Shown piece after piece: positions 1 through 7,841 of a stretch of 35,583 nt of DNA. The notes beneath the pieces were generated by a model, which was not told where the DNA came from, did no database searches, and saw nothing but the letters and a program-made list of their open reading frames with translations. Origin of the DNA: a virus; IMG/VR virus record IMGVR_UViG_3300033156_000290, positions 1 to 35,583 of that record; one strand, given 5' to 3'. Position 1 is the first letter of the stretch; every line of letters starts with the position of its first letter. Both the position numbers and the translations under genes were made by a program.

Positions 1-4
1 GACC

Positions 5-598
5 GTGAGCACTGACAAACGACCGTTGGAGCTCTGTCGCTGGGGCTTGCACGCCTCACGTAATGTAATAGATGCACTAAGATTTGCGGAAGGGGCTTTA
101 TTACGCCGTGTGGAGTTGAGTGGCGAGATACTGAGAGGCGGCGGCAAGATATGTGCCACAAGGCGGCGTGAGTTGTGGCGGATGGATATCACCAATATCC
201 TCCACGAGTTCGCTTGCTGGTGTGCAGAACGGGCATTGAAGCGAGCAGTTGATGCAGGACACAAAGTGCCTGATTGCTACTGGGATGCGTTAGAAGCAAA
301 ACGGGCGTGGCTACGCGGTGAATGCAGCGATAAAACACTGGGCAAGATGCAACTTAGTCTGCAAAATGCGATTTGTGACGCAGCTCTCTTCAGCGAGCAG
401 CCATACTCGTTGGCGATACTACAAGTGGCCGCACGCCCATTATATCGTTGCCCCCTACTTGCAGGCAGAACTACTAGTTATCATGCACGAGAACTTGTGC
501 TGCAGCTGACCAAAGACTACGCCGCTATCAAGCGGGAAAAAGATGCGCAGCGCCGCAAGCTACTGCGAATGGTTGAGAAGGCGCGGAAGGAGGAATGA
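5..598 (+). CDS. DUF7666-like phage protein, probably 5'-truncated by the window edge
   Basis: The first 80 residues (CRWGLHAS, then a DALRFAEG stretch, RVELSGEI, a lone K-CAT element, and LHEFACWCAERAL) match my recollection of a family of small phage and actinobacterial proteins annotated DUF7666. Its function is unknown; some members are labelled immunity-like without proof. A helical tail (WDALEAKRAWLRGE onwards) follows, and the C-terminus is highly basic. The GTG at 5 is only the first start inside the window. The frame is open to the edge, and relatives usually carry extra residues before the LCxxGLHAS motif, so the real start probably lies outside. Base composition is clearly more GC-rich than the genes that follow, suggesting separate acquisition. 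The assignment is from memory of motifs, so only moderately secure; no biochemical role is claimed. Confidence 0.6.
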   Translation: MSTDKRPLELCRWGLHASRNVIDALRFAEGALLRRVELSGEILRGGGKICATRRRELWRMDITNILHEFACWCAERALKRAVDAGHKVPDCYWDALEAKRAWLRGECSDKTLGKMQLSLQNAICDAALFSEQPYSLAILQVAARPLYRCPLLAGRTTSYHARELVLQLTKDYAAIKREKDAQRRKLLRMVEKARKEE

Positions 599-637
599 GC
601 GATGGCAACACCGATTATAGTAAAAGGAGGAATTATA

Positions 638-1081
638 ATGCACAACCAAATACTTGTTCTCGATCCTGGTAAAACTACAGGGTACGCAAAAGTTTCTGTT
701 GACGCTGCTAAGCATACAGTAAGAGTAGGAAAGGCTACATACTTCCTTCCTTCTGAATACTGTGTAGGAACCGCAAAGCTCTACAACTCATTATGGAATG
801 TACTAGACGTTACATCTCCAGATGTTGTTGCTTACGAGACCGCTCCTGTAAAGTATCGTGTAGAACCTCACCATGCCATTGCCGTTATTGAGTTATACTC
901 CGAAAAGAATGACGTTCCAACGTACACACTTACACCTTCATGTAAGGGTTTTTGGAAGAAGTTACTTAATCAACATTTCCCTCATATTCTAAAAAGGAAG
1001 GAGTTCACTACCGAACACTCTAAGGATGCTTACCTACTCCTATTACACTTCCTCAATAAAGTTTTACCAAAAACTTCTTAG
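638..1081 (+). CDS. RuvC-like Holliday junction resolvase
   Basis: This 147-residue protein has the RNase H-fold layout of RuvC-type resolvases. It opens with a beta strand ending in the DPGKTTG motif (Asp9), has a second acidic residue in VVAYETAP (Glu67), and ends with HSKDAYLLL (Asp130), giving a plausible metal-binding triad. Phage enzymes of this family cut branched recombination or replication intermediates before packaging. The ATG at 638 is preceded at 7 bases by AAAGGAGG. An in-frame ATG at 602 also has a good GGAGG site and would add 12 residues (MATPIIVKGGII). I prefer 638 because the family fold begins directly at the DPG strand. The gene sits upstream of a nuclease, an annealing ATPase and an SSB, consistent with recombination. 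Confidence 0.75.
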   Translation: MHNQILVLDPGKTTGYAKVSVDAAKHTVRVGKATYFLPSEYCVGTAKLYNSLWNVLDVTSPDVVAYETAPVKYRVEPHHAIAVIELYSEKNDVPTYTLTPSCKGFWKKLLNQHFPHILKRKEFTTEHSKDAYLLLLHFLNKVLPKTS

Positions 1082-1087
1082 AGGCCA

Positions 1088-1116
1088 TTGCTTTTCCAGA
1101 GATATTGGGTTATAAT
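1088..1116 (+). promoter_or_regulatory. Candidate sigma70-type promoter for the nuclease-led operon
   Basis: A perfect TATAAT at 1111-1116 lies 17 bases downstream of TTGCTT at 1088-1093, in the short gap between the resolvase stop and the next gene. Transcription would begin near 1122-1124, only a few bases before the ATG at 1127, so the message would be almost leaderless. That fits the absence of a clear Shine-Dalgarno sequence there. The -35 match is only three of six, so this is tentative. Confidence 0.4.
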
Positions 1117-1126
1117 CATAGTAGAT

Positions 1127-2140
1127 ATGTCACTTCCTGAAATACACATCTCTGACGTTCAACTATTCAAAAGGTGTCGCCGCAAGTGGCATTTCATGTC
1201 CCCACTACGTCTGAACTTAGAACCTATCTTCCCTGACATCAAACTATGGTTTGGACAAGCAATACACGAAGCCCTCAACGATTATTACACAGGAATCGAA
1301 CACCCACTAGATACATTTCACAATTTCTACGTTGACCACGCATCAAAGCTCAGGTCTCAAGTCTCACTGGGAGCTGACCAAGATGCCGAGATGCTAGAAC
1401 ATTATCATTTGGGGATGGAGTTACTTAAGGAGTACGAAACCTATGCTAAAGATGCGGATAATTTTGAGGTTTTGTACACTGAACACGAGGTCAGAGTACC
1501 AATTAGAGCACCTTATCGAAACAGACAGAAGGTCGCAATATATGTAGGAACACTAGACCTTATTGTAAAGATGAAGGTATCCGACAGAGACGTTGTACTT
1601 ATCGTAGACCATAAAACCTCTGCAAATAGGTACCCCGCTAATTCTTTAGCCTTGAATGAGCAGTTAACAGCTTATACGTGGGCTGCAAAGCAAGCTCACC
1701 CTGAGTATGACTTCTTTGGTGCGATGTTTAACATATTGTTGAAGAATAGACCAAGGACACCAAAAGTTCTTCAAAATGGGACTCCTACAAGTGCTAAGAA
1801 CCTTTTGGCTTATGTTACGTACGAAAGGTACTTAGATAAGTTACACGAACTCGGATTAGACCCCAAACCTTATGGGAAGGTACTTGAGTTTCTAAGAGGT
1901 AGACCTAATCCCTTCTTTCAACGGGATACTGTTAGAAGGACAACAGATGAAATTAGTCATTTTGAACGTAACCTCTACTACACTGTTAAGGACATGGTAA
2001 GTAGTAGAGTGAAGATATATCCTAATCCTACAAGGGACTGTACTTGGGACTGTCCTTGTCTTGAAGTGTGTGTAGCAATGAACAATAATGCGGATTGGAT
2101 GTCGATTCTGGATACACAATTTAGAACTAGGGAACGGTGA
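1127..2140 (+). CDS. Cas4/RecB-like PD-(D/E)XK nuclease with Fe-S cysteines
   Basis: The protein (337 residues from ATG 1127) carries the motifs of the Cas4/AddB-type exonuclease family: FGQAIHEAL (His47), GTLDLIV (Asp144), VDHKTS (Asp161, Lys163) and the QxxxY helix (Gln179, Tyr183). One cysteine near the N-terminus (Cys17, KRCRRKW) and a C-terminal group (Cys305, 309, 311, 315) match the four-cysteine 4Fe-4S clamp that closes the fold in Cas4 and AddB. Such enzymes resect DNA ends to give single strands for annealing. A TTG at 1088 would extend the frame with an unrelated hydrophobic stretch and lacks good support, so ATG 1127 is chosen. The downstream Sak4-like ATPase and SSB are natural partners. 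No Cas1 or CRISPR array is present, so a role in CRISPR adaptation is unlikely. Confidence 0.85.
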   Translation: MSLPEIHISDVQLFKRCRRKWHFMSPLRLNLEPIFPDIKLWFGQAIHEALNDYYTGIEHPLDTFHNFYVDHASKLRSQVSLGADQDAEMLEHYHLGMELLKEYETYAKDADNFEVLYTEHEVRVPIRAPYRNRQKVAIYVGTLDLIVKMKVSDRDVVLIVDHKTSANRYPANSLALNEQLTAYTWAAKQAHPEYDFFGAMFNILLKNRPRTPKVLQNGTPTSAKNLLAYVTYERYLDKLHELGLDPKPYGKVLEFLRGRPNPFFQRDTVRRTTDEISHFERNLYYTVKDMVSSRVKIYPNPTRDCTWDCPCLEVCVAMNNNADWMSILDTQFRTRER

Positions 2141-2148
2141 GGTAGTGT

Positions 2149-2622
2149 ATGGCACGTAAGAAACGTATCCGTTTACCTGAACGAAGAGTTAGAGAACCTA
2201 GAGGTCAGTGTCCAGTATGTGGCAAACCTTTAAAGAAGGTGGCATCTACTGACCTAAACATTGGGCCTGCTTGTTTAAGAAAGATTACTCCTATAGTCCT
2301 TAAAGTTAAGAAGGACTTAGGAATGAGCCTAGAGCAAGCTCAGGAATATGTAATTGAGCTGTGTCAACAGATTCGGGACGGTTCAAAGGCAGCTTTTGAG
2401 GAACTAAGAGAGTTAAATGTTCCTTTGGCTGATAGGGTAAAGTACTCTTCACAGTGGGAGGATTCTCCTAAAGGAAAATGGCGGAAAGAGTACAACCGAA
2501 AAGTTTCAGAAGGAAAGAGACTTATACGTGCTCTAGGTAAAACTGGCTATATAGATGACAAAAGAGCACTAAGAATGTATTACAAAGTACATTCAGAGGA
2601 GAAACCAGATGAAACCTCTTAA
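2149..2622 (+). CDS. Small zinc-ribbon protein (DUF6011-like)
   Basis: The 157-residue product begins with a basic tail and then a short zinc-binding motif: CPVCGKPL (Cys21, Cys24) followed by IGPACLRK (Cys42). This arrangement is typical of the DUF6011 family, common in phages, where a C-x2-C-G-x-P-L pair is followed by a GPxC motif. The remainder is charged and helical with no recognised domain. The start ATG 2149 has a GAGGT site a few bases upstream and lies 8 bases after the nuclease stop; the end overlaps the next gene by 14 bases. Binding to nucleic acid is likely from charge and zinc ribbon, but no specific function can be given. Confidence 0.65.
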   Translation: MARKKRIRLPERRVREPRGQCPVCGKPLKKVASTDLNIGPACLRKITPIVLKVKKDLGMSLEQAQEYVIELCQQIRDGSKAAFEELRELNVPLADRVKYSSQWEDSPKGKWRKEYNRKVSEGKRLIRALGKTGYIDDKRALRMYYKVHSEEKPDETS

Positions 2623-2794
2623 AGATATGGGGATACTTGAGCTAAATGCCTTTAAGAAGCGTCTAACCACTTTGTTTGGGCTTGGTAGGATTCCTCCTGA
2701 ACACTACGTGAAACTAAAGGAGAAGATAGACGACCTTATTGACTTTGTCGAAAACCATCTAGAGGAATCTACCCTCTTAAAGGAGAAGAAATAA
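2609..2794 (+). CDS. Small helical hypothetical protein
   Basis: A 61-residue charged protein predicted to be mainly alpha-helical (FKKRLTTLFG, then KLKEKIDDLIDFVENHLEE). The ATG at 2609 has GAGGAG seven or so bases upstream, inside the end of the preceding gene. The stop TAA overlaps the next ATG (TAATG at 2792-2796), so it is translationally coupled to the Sak4-like ATPase. I do not recognise the family. The tight coupling suggests it serves the recombination proteins, which is an inference from position only. Confidence 0.6.
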   Translation: MKPLKDMGILELNAFKKRLTTLFGLGRIPPEHYVKLKEKIDDLIDFVENHLEESTLLKEKK

Positions 2795-3543
2795 TGTCCC
2801 TAGAACTTAAAAGTACCAAAGACTTAGACATTACAAGTCCAAGAATTAACTTACTTGTATACGGTGAGTCCGGAATAGGTAAAACGGTATTCGCTTCCAC
2901 AGCGAGTCAACTTGAAAAATGTTCCCCAGCATTACTTATTGACGTTGAGAGTGGTGTTATGAGTGCAGCTACTATGGGAATTGAGATTGACTATGTTACC
3001 GTTAACGATTTGCCTGAACTGCAAGCCGCTATGGAGCTTGGATTGGGAGGTAAATATAAGACTGTTATTATCGACAGTCTTACTGAACTTCAGAAAAAGT
3101 TAATGTCCGTGCTTCTTAAGAAGGCTGCAATTAAAGACCCTTCAAGAGACCCTTACATTGCACAGATGCAGGATTGGGGTAAGAACCTTGAGCTTATGCG
3201 ACGTATCATTATGAAGATGCGTGACTCTAGTGTACACTTCATTGCCAATGCTCTGATGTCAGCTGACAGAGACGAGCGCACTGGTGTAGTAACTAATAGA
3301 CCTCAGCTACCTGGTAGATTAGGTAATGAGCTAGCTGCCTTCTTTGACATAGTAGGAGCGCTTATCGCTTCTGACAAGAAGGAATACTTTAACAGATTGG
3401 TTGTCAGGAATGCTGCATCCTATATAGTAAAGGATAGAACCAATAGGCTTCCTGATGACATGTATGGTCCAACAATAACAAAAATCTTTAACTTTTTAGG
3501 AGGAAAACCTAATGTCCCCGAAACTAACAATCGACCTAAGTAA
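2794..3543 (+). CDS. Sak4-like RecA-fold ATPase (single-strand annealing recombination)
   Basis: A 249-residue P-loop ATPase with Walker A GESGIGKT at residues 24-31, a following acidic strand LLIDVESG, and Walker B TVIIDSLTEL. This is the AAA_24/Sak4 type of phage nucleotide-binding protein, a shortened RecA-core protein that promotes single-strand annealing, often stimulated by a phage SSB. That SSB follows directly here, overlapping by 32 bases. The later sensor region (FIANALMSADRDE) and a LPGRLGNELAAFFD motif are also usual for the family. The upstream exonuclease-like gene completes an annealing-type recombination set. The family assignment is firm; the exact biochemical role is inferred from relatives. 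Confidence 0.85.
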   Translation: MSLELKSTKDLDITSPRINLLVYGESGIGKTVFASTASQLEKCSPALLIDVESGVMSAATMGIEIDYVTVNDLPELQAAMELGLGGKYKTVIIDSLTELQKKLMSVLLKKAAIKDPSRDPYIAQMQDWGKNLELMRRIIMKMRDSSVHFIANALMSADRDERTGVVTNRPQLPGRLGNELAAFFDIVGALIASDKKEYFNRLVVRNAASYIVKDRTNRLPDDMYGPTITKIFNFLGGKPNVPETNNRPK

Positions 3544-3919
3544 TGTAGAGGATTTCTCTGCTATACCTGAGGGAGTGTATTCAGCATACGTCGTAGATGT
3601 TGAAGTAGGAACGTCTTCGGCTGGAAACACGATGGCTACTCTTACTCTGAACATTTCAGAGGGGGAGTACGAGAACCGTAAGCTGTTCACGCACATGGTG
3701 TTTACTGAACGGTCAATGTGGAGGGTGAAGCAGATTCTTGAGGCCATTCTTGGAAGGGAAATCGAAAAGACCAATGAGTTCGAATTGGACACCGAAGAGC
3801 TCATTGGAAAGAAGGTAAAGATTCGGGTATCTCAGAGAGAATACCAAGGAGTTATGCGCAATAACGTAGACGCTGTTTACAGAGAGGACTTTACTCTTAC
3901 TTCGACTCCTGTTGTATAA
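3512..3919 (+). CDS. DUF669-type single-stranded DNA-binding protein
   Basis: A 135-residue beta-rich protein with the pattern of the phage DUF669 family: an N-terminal acidic strand (IPEGVYSAYVVDVEVG), a central TLTLNISEGEYENRKLF strand pair, a helix MWRVKQILEAI, and GKKVKIRVSQREYQG near the end. Family members act as, or resemble, OB-fold ssDNA-binding proteins and are regularly found beside Sak4-like ATPases, as here. The ATG 3512 has a perfect AGGAGG site, which lies within the 3' end of the ATPase gene. The usual acidic C-terminal tail of classical SSBs is not evident; the protein ends TLTSTPVV. Confidence 0.75.
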   Translation: MSPKLTIDLSNVEDFSAIPEGVYSAYVVDVEVGTSSAGNTMATLTLNISEGEYENRKLFTHMVFTERSMWRVKQILEAILGREIEKTNEFELDTEELIGKKVKIRVSQREYQGVMRNNVDAVYREDFTLTSTPVV

Positions 3920-3961
3920 GAAGTAGAACTACTAGCTGTCTAAGTGCCCTGAGGAGACACT

Positions 3962-6712
3962 GTGTTCAAGTACGAAGCGTTCTTTGCGCATTACTTCGAG
4001 GTCGGTACTGGGAATCGTTCAGAGGAGATATATGTCAAATGCATATTTCACCCTGACAACAATCCTAGTTTAAGTATTGACCTTAGCTCAGGTTTATGGC
4101 ACTGTTTCGGTTGCGATGCAGGAGGTACTGTAGCTGACTTCTATTCTAGAATTCACTCAGTACCCCTGCATCGAGCCAAGCGTGCTGTATCGGCTTACTT
4201 AAGCAACGAACCTTGGGCGAGGCCTATAAGGGAATCCGAAATCCAGGGATGGCATAACATATTGATGTCTAACCCAGAACTATTGTCCTTTCTCAAAGAA
4301 AAGAGAGGAATACATCCTCAAACCGTTGTTCGGTTCCTTTTAGGATTTGATGGAAGGAGAATAACTATTCCAATTAGGTCTCAACATGGGAGCTATATAA
4401 TCAATGTAAGGAAGTACGACCCTAACTCAGAAGGAACAAACAAGGTAATTTCACACTCTCCTGGATATGGAGACGTCAGATTCTTTCCTCAGGAAAACTT
4501 AAACAATACAGGAGCCGTTTACTTATTTGAAGGAGAGATGGATACTCTCCTTGCTAATCAGTTAGGGTATAATGCTATTACTGCGACTGGAGGAGCTGGC
4601 TCTCTACCTTATAACGCAGCAGACTTACTTTCTAATAGGCGTGTGAACATATGCTACGACAAAGATGCTGCAGGTAAGAGAGGCGTCGAAAAGGTAGCAG
4701 CCGAACTGACTTTAAGTGACGTATATGTAATAGACCTGCCTGATGAGTTTGAAGGTTACGACTTTACAGACCACATATTAGCAGACAGAGACTTTGATAC
4801 TCTTGTAAGAGATGCCAAACTATATGAAAGAGGTAAACCTGTAGAGTCCTTAGTGTCTCTGTTCGAGGCTAGAGATGCTAGATTTGTGGGGAGTCCTGTT
4901 GCTGTTGAGATTAGAACTGTAGGTAAGGATTTAGCTCCTTACGATATACCTGCTTCTGTATCGTTTGTGTGTGAGCATATGTCTGCAGAGAACAAAATGT
5001 GTAGGGTATGCTCCATATTCCATCAAGGATCAGGAGACGTAGACTTTACAGTAGACCGTGTAAGTGAACTGGCGTTAAAACTGATAAGGGTAAGAGAGGA
5101 CGCTCTATATAGGACGCTTAAGCAACTTGCTGGTGTCAATACGAAGTGTCCCTTTCCCTCAGTCGTAATTAACCGAAAGGACAGTTTAGAGGAGTTACTG
5201 GTAGCTCCACACATTGAAAAGAGAGGGTACCAGCAGTCTGCAGAAGGAGTGTATGCTCTGCAGCGCTGTTACTATAGAGGCTATGGGATTGTTACTAATA
5301 AGTCTTATAAAATGTCAGGAGTAAGACTTACAGACCCTAGTGACCAAACTGCAACGTTTATATTTGACAGAGCTGAACCTATACAAGACAGCGTAGACCA
5401 ATTCGTTCTGACTGAAGACATAAGGGAAGAGCTAAAGGTCTTTAAACCTTCGAAAAACCAGGCAGTATATGATAAGGTATATGAAATAGCAGATTCCTTA
5501 ACCAATGCAGTTACACAGATATATGGTAGACACGACTTGTTAATGGGCGTACTCCTTACTTATTGCTCCGTAAACTCATTCGTGTTCCAGAAGACTGAAG
5601 TGTCAAAAGGGTTTATAGAATTACTTATTATAGGAGATACACGAACAGGAAAGTCGGAAGCCTTAGACAGAATTGTTGACCATATCAATTTAGGTGAAAT
5701 TATATACGGAGAGAACACCTCTTATCCTGGACTTGTAGGAGGACTACAACAAGCAAGTGGGAGGTGGTTTCTCACTTGGGGTAAGTTACCTCAAAATGAC
5801 AGAGGTATCGTAATCATAGATGAGGCTAGTGGACTTCGTCTTAGTGACATAGCCAAACTATCTGGTGTTCGATCCTCTGGGATTGCAGAGATAACGAAGA
5901 TCCAATCAGAGAAAACCTATGCTAGGACAAGAATCATATGGCTGTCCAACCCTCGCAAAGGTAAACCCCTGAGGTCTTATAGCTTTGGTGTTAAGGCTAT
6001 TGAAGAGCTCTTTGGGAAGGCTGAAGACATTGCAAGGTTAGATATTGTAGTGTCGTGTGCTAGTGAAGAGGTTCCCATAGATGTTATCAATAAGGTACCT
6101 AAAGACGTTGTTACACCCTATACTTCAACGCTCTTGTCTAATCTTGTACTATTTGCGTGGTCACGTAAAAGGGATCAGATTGTGTTTGACCGAGAAGCAG
6201 TGGAAGCGTTACTGAAGTATTCAACACAGGATGGTAAGAAGTACTCTTCTTCTATACCTCTTGTAGAAGCTGCTAACCAACGTATTAAGTTAGCAAAGTT
6301 GGCTATATCATTTGCGGTTTTGACCTTTAGTGAACACGAAGGCACCATTGTTGTAAAGAAGGATCACGCAGACGCAGCGCATAAGTTTCTTGAAGAGGCA
6401 TATGCTAAGCCAAGCTTGGACTACGAAGGTTACTCACGTAAAGAGATTATGGGGTACGTTGATATTACTGAAGAGGATATTGCGTACCTTAACAACTTTA
6501 CATTACAACACCCTGACATTATCGAAGCTATTATGTCTCAGGATGAGGTAACTGTAAGAGGTTTAGCAGAGACACTTGGTATTGATATGTACGAATCTAA
6601 AGCCTACCTAGCTCAGCTGTCAACGCACAAGCTCCTAAGACGAACTATCTTAGGGTTTGAAAAGACTCCTGCGTTTATAAAAACTGTTAAGGAGATTGAC
6701 AATGGCAAATGA
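3962..6712 (+). CDS. Primase fused to an MCM-like AAA+ helicase
   Basis: A 916-residue replication protein. Residues 27-51 form a CHC2 zinc finger (Cys27, His30, Cys48, Cys51). A TOPRIM primase core follows, with Glu190 in LFEGEMDT and a DKD acidic motif at 233-235. Near 337-350 there is a second zinc-like set (Cys337, His339, Cys347, Cys350), where MCM proteins carry their N-terminal zinc motif. The C-terminal half is an MCM-like AAA+ module: Walker A GDTRTGKS (558-565), Walker B IVIIDE (616-621) and sensor-1 LSNPR (661-665). A winged-helix-like tail (VRGLAETLGID) ends the protein. It would unwind DNA and make primers for the phage polymerase. GTG 3962 is preceded by GAGGAG. This differs from the DnaB-type helicase fusion in T7; MCM-like fusions are known in some prophages. 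Confidence 0.85.
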   Translation: MFKYEAFFAHYFEVGTGNRSEEIYVKCIFHPDNNPSLSIDLSSGLWHCFGCDAGGTVADFYSRIHSVPLHRAKRAVSAYLSNEPWARPIRESEIQGWHNILMSNPELLSFLKEKRGIHPQTVVRFLLGFDGRRITIPIRSQHGSYIINVRKYDPNSEGTNKVISHSPGYGDVRFFPQENLNNTGAVYLFEGEMDTLLANQLGYNAITATGGAGSLPYNAADLLSNRRVNICYDKDAAGKRGVEKVAAELTLSDVYVIDLPDEFEGYDFTDHILADRDFDTLVRDAKLYERGKPVESLVSLFEARDARFVGSPVAVEIRTVGKDLAPYDIPASVSFVCEHMSAENKMCRVCSIFHQGSGDVDFTVDRVSELALKLIRVREDALYRTLKQLAGVNTKCPFPSVVINRKDSLEELLVAPHIEKRGYQQSAEGVYALQRCYYRGYGIVTNKSYKMSGVRLTDPSDQTATFIFDRAEPIQDSVDQFVLTEDIREELKVFKPSKNQAVYDKVYEIADSLTNAVTQIYGRHDLLMGVLLTYCSVNSFVFQKTEVSKGFIELLIIGDTRTGKSEALDRIVDHINLGEIIYGENTSYPGLVGGLQQASGRWFLTWGKLPQNDRGIVIIDEASGLRLSDIAKLSGVRSSGIAEITKIQSEKTYARTRIIWLSNPRKGKPLRSYSFGVKAIEELFGKAEDIARLDIVVSCASEEVPIDVINKVPKDVVTPYTSTLLSNLVLFAWSRKRDQIVFDREAVEALLKYSTQDGKKYSSSIPLVEAANQRIKLAKLAISFAVLTFSEHEGTIVVKKDHADAAHKFLEEAYAKPSLDYEGYSRKEIMGYVDITEEDIAYLNNFTLQHPDIIEAIMSQDEVTVRGLAETLGIDMYESKAYLAQLSTHKLLRRTILGFEKTPAFIKTVKEIDNGK

Positions 6713-7418
6713 TAACCATATTGTAATCTTAATGTCTGGTGGACTCGATTCTACAGTAGTTGCAGCTCACTACGTTCAGAAGGGTTTCAAAGTACGAGGG
6801 TTAACAGTCTTCTATGGTCAACGTCACGATAAAGAGATACAGTTATGTGTCAACATCTGTAAGCAACTAGGAATAATGCACCATGTAACTTCTATCTCAA
6901 ACCCTTCGTACATATTTAGTAGTGCACTTACTACAGCAGGCATTCCCATAGAGGATCCTAGTTCTCTAAAGGAAATAACACAGAGAGTACCTTCTACTTT
7001 TGTACCTGGCAGGAATCTCGTATTCCTTTCTCTAGCGACAGCGTTTGCTGCTGCTAGAGGAATATGCAACATTGGTATAGGTGCGAACGCTTTAGACTTC
7101 TCAGGTTACCCAGACTGTCGTCCTGAGTTTATTGAAGCGTTTCAGCAGGCTGCACGGCTTGCTCTAGGCGATTCAGACTTTACTGTACAAGCTCCTTTGA
7201 TTAAGATGACAAAGAAACAAATAGTTGAACTTGGACTAATGGCAGATGCACCTTTTGACCTTACTTGGTCATGTTATAAAGGCGAAGGACGTCCGTGTCT
7301 TACTTGTGATAGTTGCGTTCTTAGAACAAAAGGATTTATGGAAGCAAACGTTCCCGATCCTATACTTACAAAGGAGGAGTGGGAAGCTGCTGTTGTACAT
7401 GTAAAGTCGCTTCAATAG
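6702..7418 (+). CDS. queC: 7-cyano-7-deazaguanine (preQ0) synthase QueC
   Basis: QueC converts 7-carboxy-7-deazaguanine to preQ0 using ATP and ammonia. The 238-residue protein has the PP-loop SGGLDS at 12-17, the VPGRN motif at 101-105, and the zinc-binding cysteine set Cys191, Cys199, Cys202, Cys205, all in normal order and at normal length. No glutamine amidotransferase domain is fused, unlike Gat-QueC proteins that make archaeosine-type bases, so the expected product is preQ0. The TTG at 6696 is in frame, but ATG 6702 has AAGGAG seven bases upstream and is preferred. The start lies inside the end of the primase-helicase gene, so the pathway is co-transcribed with replication genes. Confidence 0.95.
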   Translation: MANDNHIVILMSGGLDSTVVAAHYVQKGFKVRGLTVFYGQRHDKEIQLCVNICKQLGIMHHVTSISNPSYIFSSALTTAGIPIEDPSSLKEITQRVPSTFVPGRNLVFLSLATAFAAARGICNIGIGANALDFSGYPDCRPEFIEAFQQAARLALGDSDFTVQAPLIKMTKKQIVELGLMADAPFDLTWSCYKGEGRPCLTCDSCVLRTKGFMEANVPDPILTKEEWEAAVVHVKSLQ

Positions 7419-7429
7419 GAGAATACATA

Positions 7430-7840
7430 ATGCGTAGAGCGTTCTTGGAATCGAAGTTTACTTTTGACTCTTGTCATCACCTTCCTTGTCACCAAGGAAA
7501 GTGTAAGCACCTTCATGGTCACACCTATACTCTTGTTGTAATTCTAGAGGGGGTCATTAACGAAGCTGACACAGTAAGTGACAGAGGTATGGTAATAGAC
7601 TTTAAGACCTTAAAGTCTATTGTGGAGGAGAGGATCATTGCTGTGCTAGACCATAAGGAACTCAACAGTGTCATTGACTATCCTACAGCTGAAAATATAT
7701 GTTACTGGGTATGGGATAACCTATTTGACCTTTTAGGAGACATGCTCATTATGATAGAGGTTACCGAAACTCCTACTAATAAGGCATTCGTAAACAGAGA
7801 ACAGTATTTGGCATCGAAGAAGAACGAGGAGGAACATTAA
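7430..7840 (+). CDS. queD: 6-carboxy-5,6,7,8-tetrahydropterin synthase QueD
   Basis: QueD converts dihydroneopterin triphosphate to 6-carboxytetrahydropterin, the second step of deazaguanine synthesis. The 136-residue sequence has the zinc histidines (His16, His29, His31 in FDSCHHL and HLHGHTY), the catalytic cysteine Cys25 in GKC, the DFKTLK motif, LDHKELN, and the late VTETPTNKAF motif with the pterin-binding glutamate. The frame is open upstream, but ATG 7430 has AGGAG nearby and starts exactly at the conserved beta strand. The gene follows queC by 11 bases. Length and motifs are complete, so it should be active. Confidence 0.95.
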   Translation: MRRAFLESKFTFDSCHHLPCHQGKCKHLHGHTYTLVVILEGVINEADTVSDRGMVIDFKTLKSIVEERIIAVLDHKELNSVIDYPTAENICYWVWDNLFDLLGDMLIMIEVTETPTNKAFVNREQYLASKKNEEEH

Positions 7841-7841
7841 G

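Noticed and set aside
1127-2140. CRISPR adaptation role for the Cas4-like protein
   Set aside because: No Cas1, Cas2 or repeat-spacer array is visible, while recombination partners are adjacent.
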